64,000 nucleotides of DNA from Streptomyces thinghirensis (GTDB lineage: Bacteria; Actinomycetota; Actinomycetia; Streptomycetales; Streptomycetaceae), in NCBI GenBank assembly GCA_021502835.1, contig JAKFGP010000042.1, forward strand, positions 1 through 64,000, read 5' to 3'. How positions within the stretch are numbered: the first letter of the stretch is position 1; the number at the start of each line of letters is the position of its first letter. Shown here piece by piece: positions 41,362-50,250 of this stretch. The translations under genes and the position numbers were made by a program. The notes beneath the pieces were generated by a model, which did not search any database, was not told where the DNA came from, and saw only the letters and a program-made list of their open reading frames with translations.

Positions 41362-41729
41362 ATGGCAGGCGAACCGTCCTTCTTCGAACTCGGCGTGGCC
41401 GATCCCGAGCGCGGGCGCGTCTTCTACGGCAGCATGTTCGACTGGGCTCTCGAAGCCGGCCCCACGGGGCGCGGATTCTCCATCGGCACCGGCGGTGTGC
41501 CGGGCGGCCTGCACGGCGGTGACGCCGGTGCCTCCCCGTACGTCTTCTTCCGGGTCGACGACCTGGACGCCGCCGTGGCCAGGGTGCGGAAACTGGGCGG
41601 CTCGGTCCAGGACCTCGGCGAGGAGGGCGAGGAGGACGCGGAGTCGGTGGCCCGGTTCGGCCGGTTCGCGCTGTGCCGCGACGACCAGGGCTCCTCCTTC
41701 GGCCTGCACGAGCCGCCGAACGGGGATGA
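41362..41729 (+). CDS. VOC (glyoxalase/bleomycin-resistance) superfamily protein
   Basis: [20 protein letters not shown] start after GGAGG at 41351-41355; [40 protein letters not shown] (second beta-alpha unit); [19 protein letters not shown] end. About 122 residues, one VOC module pair. No stop in the main frame, so an indel must precede the TGA at 41727-41729. Probable dioxygenase-like or ligand-binding fold; no substrate can be assigned. Confidence 0.78.
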
Positions 41730-41817
41730 ACGCGGGCGCCCCACGGTCCCCTACGGCTCGCTTCCGCTGCCGGCGAACGCGCGATCCTCGCGCCTCCCCA
41801 CCCTCCACAACGTACGT

Positions 41818-41836
41818 CCTGTACATTTTTTACAGG
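41818..41836. promoter_or_regulatory. Inverted repeat upstream of the clpP paralogue
   Basis: CCTGTA-CATTTTT-TACAGG, a perfect 6-bp inverted repeat around an AT-rich centre, 46 bp before the clpP start. TTCTGCC also occurs at 41858-41864, matching one arm of the PopR palindrome described for other Streptomyces clpP promoters, but the second arm is not in place. It could be an operator or core promoter. Confidence 0.45.
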
Positions 41837-41881
41837 AGGCAGTGCAGCCGAACACGGTTCTGCCACGAGGAGGGGTTCGCC

Positions 41882-42516
41882 ATGGCCCGACCGACCGCCC
41901 GTCACGTCCTGCCCGAGTTCACCGAGCGCACGAGTGCCGGGAACCGGACGACGGACCCGTACTCGAAGCTGCTGGAGGAGCGGATCGTCTTCCTCGGGAC
42001 ACCGGTCGACGAGACCTCCGCGAACGACGTGATGGCGCAGTTCATGCATCTCGAACACCAGGCCCCGGACCGGGACATCGCGCTCTACATCAACTCGCCC
42101 GGCGGCTCCTTCACCGCGATGACGGCGATCTACGACACCATGCGCTACGTCGCCTGCGACGTGGAGACGACCTGCCTCGGGCAGGCGGGCGCGTCCGCCG
42201 CGGTACTGCTGGCGGCGGGCACGCCCGGCAAACGCGCCGTCCTGCCGGGCGCACGGGTGATCATCCATCAGCCCGCGCTCACCGAGCAGGTGGAGGGGCG
42301 GACGAGCGACCTGGCCATCCAGGCCGACGAGTTGATCCGCGTCCGCGCCCGCCTGGAGGAGATCCTCGTACGGCACACGGGCCGCAGTCCCGAGCAGGTG
42401 AGCGCGGACATCGAACGGGACACCGTCCTGGACGCGCAACAGGCCCTGGAGTACGGCCTGGTGGACCGGGTGGTCGGAGCCGCAGGGTCGCTTCTCCGGC
42501 ACTCGGCGCGAGGTGA
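41882..42516 (+). CDS. clpP: ATP-dependent Clp protease proteolytic subunit (ClpP paralogue)
   Basis: Serine peptidase core of the Clp machine. ATG 41882 with GAGGAGG upstream. [40 protein letters not shown]. The nucleophile is in [20 protein letters not shown] (Ser about 103). The catalytic His is in [12 protein letters not shown] (about 128), and the Asp is in [20 protein letters not shown] (about 178). About 211 residues. One base lost or gained near 42478 separates this frame from the true end [12 protein letters not shown] with TGA 42514-42516; without that correction the frame fuses into the next gene. Streptomyces have several clpP operons; this one is single-copy with a small partner. 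Confidence 0.95.
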
Positions 42517-42523
42517 TCCGGCG

Positions 42524-42833
42524 ATGCTGCCACCGGAACTGCCGCCTCTGCCCGCCCTGACCCGCGCCGAGGCCGAGCTGATCGACCGGTACCTGGACGT
42601 CGTCGACCTGCTCGGGCGCATCAACCCCGCGCAGGAGGGCGACACCTATCGCGGGCTGCGGGCCGCCCAGGCGCTGGTCGGCAAGGCTGCCGCCCTGCGC
42701 GACGCGCTGGCGCTGATGCACCGGCGGCGCGGAGACCGAGCTGCACGCCGCCACCCTGGCCCGGGCGCTGCGCGTGCTGGACGGTGAACGGCGGACGGCG
42801 CGAGTCGGCCTTCCGCCCCGTTCCGGCCGTTGA
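42524..42833 (+). CDS. Small helical protein downstream of clpP (~102 aa)
   Basis: [20 protein letters not shown] start 8 bp after the clpP stop, then [40 protein letters not shown], and after one indel [20 protein letters not shown], ending GLPPRSGR with TGA at 42831-42833. Predicted all-helical, charged and cytosolic. I do not recognise the family. Tight linkage to clpP suggests a regulator, adaptor or substrate of this ClpP; that is inference. Confidence 0.65.
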
Positions 42834-43185
42834 GGCAACCGGAGTTGAAACGGACCAAACGGCGTACCGCCTTTCGGCGTAGGGAAACCTCCGATTTCCG
42901 ACCGGCCGAGCTTGCGCGGCCCGCGTGTCCGGACAGCGTAATGAGCCACTGCGTCGCTGGTCCCGGGGGCGTCACCACACGCACCGGCTGGTCGAACACA
43001 GAGGTGTCCACCCGAACGGGTGAGTGGTGAGTAACAACACAAAGGGCACGTTCCGTTGGGATTTTCCCATGGAGCGAGACAAGATCCGTGACTGACGACA
43101 AGCCCCGCCGCAGCGGCGGGGCGGTCCGGGCGGACGCCGAGTCCTGCCGCCGCCCGGACGACCGGTCGACAGGAGTGGATCGGCA
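42834..43185 (+). other. Long 5' leader and promoter region of the NlpC/P60 gene
   Basis: About 350 bp without a supportable gene between the small helical gene and the riboswitch. It has AT-richer pockets (TTGAAACGGACC, GAGTAACAACACAAAG and GGGATTTTCCC) that could be promoters. I see no tRNA or other structured RNA here. Confidence 0.5.
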
Positions 43186-43345
43186 GGGAGTGGAGGACCC
43201 GAGCACGACGGGTCGCCGGAACGGTCGTCTCCGCGGGAGACGCGCCGGGCCGAGCAGCCCTTGGGGTGAAGCCGCACTCGTGCGGCCGGGCAACTTCGCC
43301 AGCCCGAATCCGACAGGTCATCCTTCACAGGCGGCTGACGAAGGG
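43186..43345 (+). ncRNA. Cyclic di-AMP riboswitch (ydaO-yuaA class)
   Basis: The conserved core matches the ydaO class in order: GGAGGACCCGAGC at 43191-43203, CUUGGGGUGAA at 43260-43270, GGGCAACUU at 43288-43296, and CCCGAAUCCGACAGG at 43303-43317, with short hairpins between. It ends just before the GAAGGG ribosome site (43340-43345). c-di-AMP riboswitches of this class precede cell-wall hydrolase genes in actinobacteria, including Streptomyces rpfA, and switch expression off when c-di-AMP is high. The 5' boundary is approximate. Confidence 0.88.
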
Positions 43346-43351
43346 TTGCGC

Positions 43352-43826
43352 ATGTCCGCGCTCAATCGTGTCCCGTCGCTGATGGCCCGTGCCGGTACGG
43401 CCTCGGCCCTCACCCTCGCCGCCGTGGGCGGTTCCGTAGTGGTCCCCGGCGTCGCCTCCGAGGCGGCCGCGGCGAGCCATGCGACGAAGGCCCTCAAGAT
43501 CGCTGCCTCCAAGAAGGGCGCGCCATACAAATGGGGCGCCGTCGGACCAAGCAGGTTCGACTGCTCGGGGCTGACGCTGTACTCGTTCAAGAAGGCCGGC
43601 AAGAAGCTGCCGCGCACCGCCGCCCAGCAGTACAACAAGACCCGTCATATCTCCGCCAAGAACCGCAAGACCGGGGACCTGGTGTTCTTCCACTCGGGTC
43701 GCAGCGTCTACCACGTCGGCATCTACGCCGGGAAGGGCAAGATCTGGCACGCCCCCGAAGACCGGGGACGTGGTGCGTCTGCAGAAGATCTGGACCGGCA
43801 GCGTCTGGTACGGCCGGGTCAAGTAG
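43352..43826 (+). CDS. Secreted NlpC/P60 cell-wall endopeptidase
   Basis: Peptidoglycan hydrolase. ATG 43352 directly after the riboswitch. A signal peptide of about 42 residues ends near ASEAAAAS (hydrophobic SALTLAAVGGSVVVPG). The NlpC/P60 domain: KIAASKKGAPYKWGAVGPSR, FDCSGLTLYSF with the nucleophile (Cys about 73), LPRTAAQQYN, KTGDLVFFHSGRSVYHVGIY with the catalytic His (about 125), ending WYGRVK. About 157 residues; one indel near 43770. An upstream in-frame start at 43088 would place the riboswitch inside the protein and is rejected. Under c-di-AMP control it probably acts in growth or germination. Confidence 0.95.
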
Positions 43827-43830
43827 CCCG

Positions 43831-43874
43831 CCCGAGGGGGTGACGGCGTCCTGACCCGCCGTCACCCCCTCGGG
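43831..43874. terminator. Strong terminator hairpin
   Basis: Perfect 18-bp stem (43831-43848 with 43857-43874; left arm begins CCCGAGGGGGTGACGG) and an 8-nt loop, 4 bp after the NlpC/P60 stop. It also lies 43 bp beyond the end of the ATP-binding protein gene on the other strand, so it may stop both. Confidence 0.92.
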
Positions 43875-43916
43875 TGCGCGGTATGCGCCTGCGGCGCGCC
43901 GGGGACCGTCGGCGAC

Positions 43917-44409
43917 TCACCGCTGCGGCTCCTGGCTTCCCACGGCACGCCCGACGGCCGAGGCCGGTTCGGCGGGCACCGGACCTGGCCGGCGGTGCCC
44001 AGGGCAGTTCGATGGAGACGGTCTTGCCGCCCTCGCGCGTGGGCCGCACTCTCAGCTTGCCGCCGCACTCCGCCGTCAGCCAGCGGATGATCACCATGCC
44101 CCGGCCGTTGTCCTGCTGGACGGCGGCGGGCAGGCGCTTGGGAAACCGCGGATGGCTGTCGGTGACACCGATGCGCAGCCGCTCGTCACGGTCGAGCACG
44201 AGGTCCACGGTGAAGGTGGGTGACTGTCCGAACGTGTGCTGGACCGCGTTGGTCGTCAGCTCCGAGACGATGAGCCGGACGGTGTCGGACACGTCGGTGT
44301 CCGGCGGCAGGCCCCACTCCGCCAGTGTGCCGACCACATAGGTACGCGCGGCGGCCACCGAGGCGGGATCGCTCGGCAGAGTGACGGATGCTTCCAGATG
44401 GTCTGCCAT
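43917..44409 (-). CDS. RsbW/SpoIIAB-like ATP-binding regulatory protein (HATPase_c)
   Basis: GHKL-fold protein without a His-phospho-acceptor domain, of the anti-sigma or sensory-kinase type abundant in Streptomyces. PSDPASVAAARTYVVGTLAE; N box TVRLIVSELTTNAVQHTFGQ (about 45-65); RIGVTDSHPRFPK; G box DNGRGMVIIRWLTAECGG (about 105); SIELPWAPP. The restored end GSQEPQR gives TGA at 43917-43919 and about 164 residues. Divergent from the XRE/DUF397 pair; this trio resembles whiJ-type loci that act in development. Confidence 0.9.
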
Positions 44410-44623
44410 GGCGACGTCGTCCCTTTCCCACGGGACCGCAGCCGGACACGGAGCGGATGGTTCGAGTACGGTCCCGGACTGGTGCTTCGCCGCCAGACTG
44501 CCATCACCAGGCCGGTGCGGGGCGGCGATCCACCAAGATATGCATATATCTGTCGCTCAAAGCGGTGAACTCTGCGACGGCAGAGCGTATTTGGGCGGCC
44601 CATAAGGAGTAAGGGAGTGGCCC

Positions 44624-45484
44624 ATGCAGCACGGTCCCGTGGTGCGCCGCCGGAAGCTGGGCGCGGAACTGCGCGCCCTGCGCACGTCGGCGGGTATCAC
44701 CAGCGGCGAGGCGGCCCGGCTGGTGGGCTGGCACCAGTCGAAGGTCAGCCGGATCGAGACCGGGACGAGCGGGGCGAAACCGGCCGACGTGCGGTTACTG
44801 CTGGACGCCTACGGCGTGGACGACGACCAGTTGCGGGAGCTGCTGGTGATGCTGGCGGGCTCCGACGACGCGGGCGGCCGGAACCACTGGTGGCACGCCT
44901 ATCGCGGGGTACTGCCCCGACCTACCGCGACTTCATCAGCCTGGAGTCCCAGGCCAGCGCGATGCGCACGCTGGAGACCACGGTGGTCCCCGGGCTGTTG
45001 CAGACACCGGAGTACGCCCGCGCGGTGACGCGGCGCCGCGGCGGACGGGCTGCCGGAGGAGCGGCTGGACACGCTGGTGGAGGTGCGGCTGGCCCGGCAG
45101 GACGTACTGCGGGGGAGCCGCCGCTTCTGCTGAGCGCGGTCCTGGACGAGGCGGTGCTGCGCCGGGAGGTGGGCGGCCCCGGTGTCATGTCCCGTCAGCT
45201 GGCACGACTGGTCGAGGCCGCGCGTCTCCCCCATGTCCGGCTCCAGGTACTGCCGTTTGCCGCCGGGGCGCACATCGGTGTCACCGGCCCTTTCGTAATC
45301 TTCTCTTTTTCGAGCACTTCTGATCTGGACGTGGTTGTTCTCGACCACTTGACGAGTAGCCTGCATCTCGAACGGAAAGAAGACCTAGAGGCCTATACCG
45401 AGGCCTTCAACGCCCTTCTGATCCATGCCCTTTCGCCCGAGGACTCGTTGGACTTCATCGCCGCGACCGCGCGCAGGCGCGTAA
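44624..45484 (+). CDS. XRE-family regulator with DUF5753 (WhiJ-like)
   Basis: HTH_31 domain: RRRKLGAELRALRTSAGITS, GEAARLVGWHQSKVSRIETG (residues 8-50). The DUF5753 C-terminal domain: SLESQASAMRTLETTVVPGL, LQTPEYARAVT, LLLSAVLDEAVLRREVGGPG, and VVVLDHLTSSLHLERKEDLE. About 285 residues. The Leu in ADVRLLLDAYG is TTA (44795-44797), suggesting bldA-dependent translation. Three indels; the stop is drawn at TAA 45482-45484, just before the DUF397 ribosome site. Proteins of this family (WhiJ and the abaA-locus regulators) repress development or antibiotic genes together with their DUF397 partner. Confidence 0.88.
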
Positions 45485-45493
45485 GGAGGCACC

Positions 45494-45735
45494 ATGTCAG
45501 GCTCACCGTCCGCACTCTGTCGGAACTCCCTGCCGGCACCGATCTGCACGACGTGCGGTGGCTGCGCAGCAGCTACAGCACCGGAGCGAACAACTGCGTG
45601 GAGACGGCCCGGCCGTCGGCCGGCCCCTGGGCCGGACTGCTCGCCGTGCGGGACTCCAAGGTCCCGGCCGGGCCCGCGCTGCTCTTCTCCCCCGGGAGCT
45701 GGGCGACGTTCACGGCCGCCGTCCACCGCGGCTGA
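45494..45735 (+). CDS. DUF397 (BldB/WhiJ-associated) protein
   Basis: Small partner of the XRE regulator. AAGGAGG at 45483-45489, ATG 45494. After one early indel: DVRWLRSSYSTGANNCVETA, the W-x-x-SSYS-x-x-x-N-x-CVE motif that defines DUF397, then VRDSKVPAGPALLFSPGSWA, TFTAAVHRG, and TGA at 45733-45735. About 80 residues. In known pairs it binds the XRE protein and relieves its repression. Confidence 0.93.
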
Positions 45736-45777
45736 ACCGGTTGGGCACCGGGCGGAGCACGGCCGTGTCACGCCGAC

Positions 45778-46905
45778 TCATGGTCGCGTTTCGCCGATCA
45801 CCCGTACAGCGCGTTCGATCTGTTCCCCGGAGAGGTCCGCACGAGCGGTCAGCCCTGAGCCGTGAGACGCCGTCGGGTACGGAAGGAGGGCGGAAGCAGC
45901 CCACGGACAGGCCGGCCGCACGGCAGTCGGCCGCCCACCGTACTGCCCCCTCCGGGGAGGGAGCGCGCACCGAGACCACGCGGCGTCCGGACGTACCGCC
46001 GACAGCCCGAGGGCGGTCAGGCGTGCGTGCAGCTCCGCCGCCACCTCCCGTGCCCGGGCCGCCCGCTCGGGCTCTCGGCGCAGCAGGATGAGCGCCGCCA
46101 GCGCCGCGCCCGCCGCCGCGGGGCGAGGCCGGTGTCGAAGATGAATGTCCGGGCCGCGTTGACCAGGTGGTCGATCACCCGGGCGGGGCCGAGCACGGCG
46201 CCGCCCTGACTGCCGAGCGACTTGGACAGCGTCACCGTCACGACGACGTCGTCGGCGCCCGCGAGTCCCGCCGCGTGCGGGGCGCCCCGGCCGCCGTCGC
46301 CGAGGACCCCGAGGCCGTGGGCGTCGTCGACGACCAGCCCGGCACCGTGCTCCCGGCACGCCTCGGCGAGCCCGGCCAGCGGCGCGGCGTCGCCGTCGAC
46401 CGAGAAGACCGTGTCGGAGACGGTGACGGCGGGCCCGTCGTGCGTCGCCAGTGCCTTGCGTACGGCGTCCGGGTCGGCGTGCGCCACGACCTGGGTCGTC
46501 CCGCGCGCGAGCCGGCAGCCGTCGATCAGCGAGGCGTGGTTGCCCGCGTCGGAGACGACGAGGGAGCCGTGCGGGGCCAGCGCGGTGACCGCAGCGAGGC
46601 TTGGCCGCGTAGCCGGAGGAGAAGACGAGCGCGGCCTCGAATCCGCAGTGGGCGGCCAGTTCGTGTTCCAGCTCGGCGTGGAGTTCGGTCGTGCCGGTCA
46701 CGAGCCGGGAGCCGGTCGCGCCGCCGCCCCAGGTCCGAGCGGCCCGGACCGCCCCCTCGGTGACCTCCGGGTGCCGGGCCAGGCCGAGGTAGTCGTTGCT
46801 CGCCAGGTCAAGCAGCGGCGAGTCGGCCGGACGTGGGCGCAGAATCCGTACGAGCCCGGCCCGGCGGCGCGCCTGGGCCTGCTCGTCGATCCAGCCGAAC
46901 GCCAT
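45778..46905 (-). CDS. bioF: 8-amino-7-oxononanoate synthase
   Basis: PLP enzyme joining pimeloyl-thioester and L-alanine in biotin synthesis. MAFGWIDEQAQARRRAGLVR start; LLDLASNDYLGLARHPEVTE; GGGATGSRLVTGTTELHAEL (about 75); LVVDDAHGLGVLGDGGRGAP (Asp/His, about 190). The PLP Lys is in VTLSKSLGSQGGAVLG (about 228). LTALGLSAV and the end SGEQIERAVRVIGETRP follow. About 375 residues. Three or more indels. It stands alone, divergent from bioBAD, and converges on the DUF397 gene with 42 bp between stops. Confidence 0.94.
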   Translation of the reverse strand: MAFGWIDEQAQARRRAGLVRILRPRPADSPLLDLASNDYLGLARHPEVTEGAVRAARTWGGGATGSRLVTGTTELHAELEHELAAHCGFEAALVFSSGYAAKPRCGHRAGPARLPRRLRRGQPRLADRRLPARARDDPGRGARRPGRRTQGTGDARRARRHRLRHGLLGRRRRRAAGRARRGVPGARCRAGRRRRPRPRGPRRRRPGRPARGGTRGRRRRRRDGDAVQVARQSGRRRARPRPGDRPPGQRGPDIHLRHRPRPAAAGAALAALILLRREPERAARAREVAAELHARLTALGLSAVRPDAAWSRCALPPRRGQYGGRPTAVRPACPWAASALLPYPTASHGSGLTARADLSGEQIERAVRVIGETRP

Positions 46906-46969
46906 GGGTCGGTCCTCCGTCGTTTTGTAGGCAGTGGACAGACATTAGCGGCACGGCAGCCCCCGCGAG

Positions 46970-46987
46970 GTGTGGCAATACCCACAC
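46970..46987. promoter_or_regulatory. Inverted repeat between bioF and bioB
   Basis: GTGTGG-CAATAC-CCACAC, a perfect 6-bp inverted repeat with a 6-bp spacer in the 150-bp divergent region, placed to affect both biotin transcripts. It does not match the BirA or BioQ sites I know, so it is only a candidate operator. Confidence 0.45.
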
Positions 46988-47055
46988 GGTGATCTGTCAG
47001 GGTTGTGCAAACTCTCCTTGGCCCCGGGCGGCCCCGTAGGACAGGATCGGCTCTC

Positions 47056-48314
47056 ATGGACCTGCTGAACACGCTGGTGGACAAGGGGCTTCGGCGCGAG
47101 TCGCCGACCCGCGAGGAGGCTCTTGCCGTCCTCGCCACTTCCGACGACGACCTGCTCGATGTGGTGGCCGCGCCGGCAAGGTGCGCCGCCACTGGTTCGG
47201 CCGACGGGTGAAACTCAACTACCTCGTCAACCTCAAGTCGGGCCTGTGCCCCGAGGACTGCTCCTACTGCTCGCAGCGGCTCGGCTCAAGGCCGAGATCC
47301 TCAAGTACACCTGGCTCAAGCCCGACCAGGCCTCCCAGGCCGCCGCCGCCGGCGTGGCCGGGGGCGCCAAGCGGGTGTGCCTGGTGGCCAGCGGACGCGG
47401 TCCGACCGACCGGGACGTGGACCGGGTCTCGGACACCATCAAGGCCATCAAGGACCAGAACGAGGCCGTCGAGGTCTGCGCCTGTCTGGGCCTGCTCTCC
47501 GACGGCCAGGCGGAGCGGCTGCGCGAGGCGGGCGCCGACGCCTACAACCACAACCTCAACACCTCCGAGGCGACGTGCGGGGGACATCACGACCACACAC
47601 ACGTACGCCGACCGGGTGGACACGGTGAACAAGGCGCACGCGGCCGGCCTGTCCGCCTGCTCCGGTCTGATCGCGGGCATGGGCGAGAGCGACGAGGACC
47701 TGGTCGACGTGGTCTTCTCGCTGCGCGAGCTGGACCCGGACTCGGTGCCGGTCAACTTCCTGATCCCGATGGAGGGCACGCCGCTGGCCAAGGAGTGGCA
47801 CCTCACCCCGCAGCGCTGCCTGCGCATCCTGGCGATGACGCGGTTCGTCTGCCCGGATGTCGAGGTGCGCATCGCGGGCGGGCGCGAGGTCCACCTGCGC
47901 ACGATGCAGCCGCTCGCCCTGAACCTGGCCAACTCCATCTTCCTCGGCGACTACCTCACCAGCGAGGGACAGGCGGGCCACGCCGACCTGGAGATGATCG
48001 CGGACGCCGGGTTCGAGGTGGAGGGCGCCGGCGAGGTGACCCTGCCGGAGCACCGGGCGGCCGAGCGGGGCGGGTGCGGGTCGCACGCAGGCGGCTCGTG
48101 CGGGTCGCACGCGGACGGCGGTACCTGCGGATCGCACGCCGAGGGCGAGGGCTGCGGGTCGCACGCCGACGGCGGTGTGTGCGGGTCCGTCCCGGCCGGG
48201 GCCGGCCGCGGGACCGGCGCGCCCGCCGAACCTGCGGCGGCCGGCGAAGCCCGTACGGACCTGGTCGCCGTACGCCGCCGTGGTGCCGGAACGGACCTCG
48301 CGCCCAATGCCTGA
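47056..48314 (+). CDS. bioB: Biotin synthase with Cys/His-rich repeat tail
   Basis: Radical-SAM enzyme inserting sulphur into dethiobiotin. ATG 47056; [20 protein letters not shown]; radical-SAM cluster [10 protein letters not shown] (about 64-71); [53 protein letters not shown]; and [16 protein letters not shown], whose Arg serves the auxiliary cluster. The core ends near residue 330. A tail of about 85 residues follows, starting with [38 protein letters not shown] (48075-48188) and ending in an Ala/Gly/Arg stretch. The tail is absent from standard BioB. Three indels in the core, none visible in the tail. It overlaps bioA by 8 bp. Confidence 0.94.
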
Positions 48315-49594
48315 GCCCGCGCTGACCGTGGACGAGCTGCTGGCGCTCGACCGGCGGCACGTCTGGCATCCGTACGGCCCCATGCCCGGCCGGCAGGACC
48401 CGCTCGTCGTGGCGTCGGCGAGCGGGGTGCGGTTGTGTCCGGCCGACGGCTCGGGCGAACTCGTCGACGGCATGTCGTCCTGGTGGTCGGCGATCCACGG
48501 CTACAACCACCCGGTGCTCAACGAGGCCGCGCGCGACCAGCTGGACCGGATGAGCCATGTGATGTTCGGCGGGCTCACGCACGAGCCCGCCGTGCGGCTG
48601 GCGAAGCTGCTTGTCGACATGTCACCCGAGGGCCTGGAGCACGTCTTCCTCGCCGACTCCGGGTCGGTGTCGGTCGAGGTCGCGGTCAAGATGTGCCTCC
48701 AGTACTGGCGATCACTGGGCCACCCCGCGAAACGTCGCCTGCTGACCTGGCGCGGCGGCTATCACGGCGACACCTGGCAGCCCATGTCCGTGTGCGACCC
48801 CCGAGGGCGGGATGCACGAGCTGTGGGCGGGCGTCCTGCCGAGTCAGGTCTTCGCGGACGCGCCGCCGGCGGAGTACGAGGAGTCGTACGCGGATCACCT
48901 GCGCGCGCTGATCGAGCGGCACGCCGACGAACTGGCCGCGGTGATCGTCGAGCCGGTGGTGCAGGGCGCCGGGGGGATGCGGTTCCACTCCCCCGCGTAT
49001 CTGCGGGTACTGCGGGAGGCGTGCGACGCGCACGGCGTGCTGCTGGTGTTCGACGAGATCGCGACCGGGTTCGGGCGTACGGGCGCGTTGTTCGCGGCGG
49101 AGCACGCGGCGGTGACGCCGGACGTGATGTGCGTGGGCAAGGCCCTGACCGGCGGCTATCTGACGATGGCGGCCACGCTGTGCACGTCACGGGTGGCCGA
49201 CGGCATCTCGCGGGGCGAGGTGCCGGTGCTGGCCCACGGGCCGACGTTCATGGGCAACCCGCTGGCGGCGGCCGTGGCGTGCGCGTCGATCGGGCTGCTG
49301 CTCGGGCAGGACTGGCTCGCGGAGGTCAAGCGGATCGAGGCGGGCCTGCGGGACGGTCTGGCGCCCGCCGCCGCACTGCCGGGCGTGACGGACGTACGCG
49401 TCCTCGGGGCGATCGGGGTGGTCCAGCTCGACCACGCCGTCGACATGCGGGCGGCGACGGAGGCGGCCGTGCGCGAGGGCGTGTGGCTGCGGCCGTTCCG
49501 CGACCTGATCTACACCATGCCGCCGTACGTCACGGGCGACGCGGACGTGGCACGGATCGCCCGCGCGGTGTGCGCGGCGGCACGGGAGGGATGA
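48307..49594 (+). CDS. bioA: Adenosylmethionine-8-amino-7-oxononanoate aminotransferase
   Basis: PLP aminotransferase using SAM as amino donor to make 7,8-diaminopelargonate. [40 protein letters not shown] (about 55); [20 protein letters not shown] (about 115); [40 protein letters not shown] (Asp about 250). The PLP Lys is in [20 protein letters not shown] (about 278). [17 protein letters not shown] and [18 protein letters not shown] follow. About 429 residues. One indel near 48805. ATG 48307 lies inside the bioB 3' end; bioD starts 1 bp after its stop. Confidence 0.96.
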
Positions 49595-49595
49595 C

Positions 49596-50250
49596 ATGCC
49601 GGTACTGGTGATCACGGGCACGGGCACGGAGATCGGCAAGACGGTAATGACGGCCGCCGTCGCCGCGGCGGCGCTGGCGGGCGGCCGGTCGGTGGCCGTG
49701 CTGAAGGCCGCGCAGACCGGCGTACGGCCGGACGAGCCGGGGGACGCCCAGGAGGTGGCGCGCCTCGCGGGCGCCGTGACGGCGGCGGAAGTGGCGCGGT
49801 ATCCCGAGCCGTTGGCGCCGGGTACGGCCGCGCGCCGGGCCGGCCGGGCGCCGGTGCACCCGCAGGAGGTGGCGGAGGCCGCCGGACAAGCTGGCGACCG
49901 AGCACGACCTGGTGCTGGTCGAGGGCGCGGGCGGCCTGCTCGTGCGCTTCGACGCGGCCGGCGGGACGCTGGCGGACGTCGCCGGGCTCCCCGGAGCGCC
50001 GGTGCTGCTGGTGGCGTCGGCCGGGCTGGGCACGCTCAACACGACGGAACTGACGGCGCGTGAACTGCGCTCCCGAGGGCTGGAGCTGCCGGGCGTCGTG
50101 ATCGGCAGCTGGCCCGGCACCCCGGACCTCGCCTCGCGCTGCAATCTCGCGGACCTCCCGGTCGTGGCCGGAGCTCCCCTGCTCGGCGCCCTGCCCGCCG
50201 GAGCGGGCGCCCTCCCGCCGGCCGTCTTCCGATCGACGGCCCCACACTAG
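49596..50250 (+). CDS. bioD: Dethiobiotin synthetase
   Basis: ATP- and CO2-dependent ring closure to dethiobiotin. P-loop [20 protein letters not shown] (residues 1-20), [20 protein letters not shown] (Lys about 37), and [20 protein letters not shown] (catalytic Glu and Gly loop, about 112). [20 protein letters not shown] and [17 protein letters not shown] follow, then TAG after TAPH. About 218 residues. One indel near 49888. Completes bioBAD; bioC and bioH are not in the window. Confidence 0.95.

Noticed and set aside
42517..42787. ClpP with a fused ~100-residue C-terminal domain
   Set aside because: Correcting one base near 42478 gives a normal ClpP end at 42516 and a separate gene with its own ATG at 42524.
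41276..43321. 681-aa minus-strand frame over VOC, clpP and the small helical gene
   Set aside because: It covers three recognisable genes on the other strand and part of the riboswitch, and has no family signature.
43088..43351. N-terminal extension of the NlpC/P60 gene from 43088
   Set aside because: The extension is the riboswitch itself; the signal peptide and ribosome site start at 43352.
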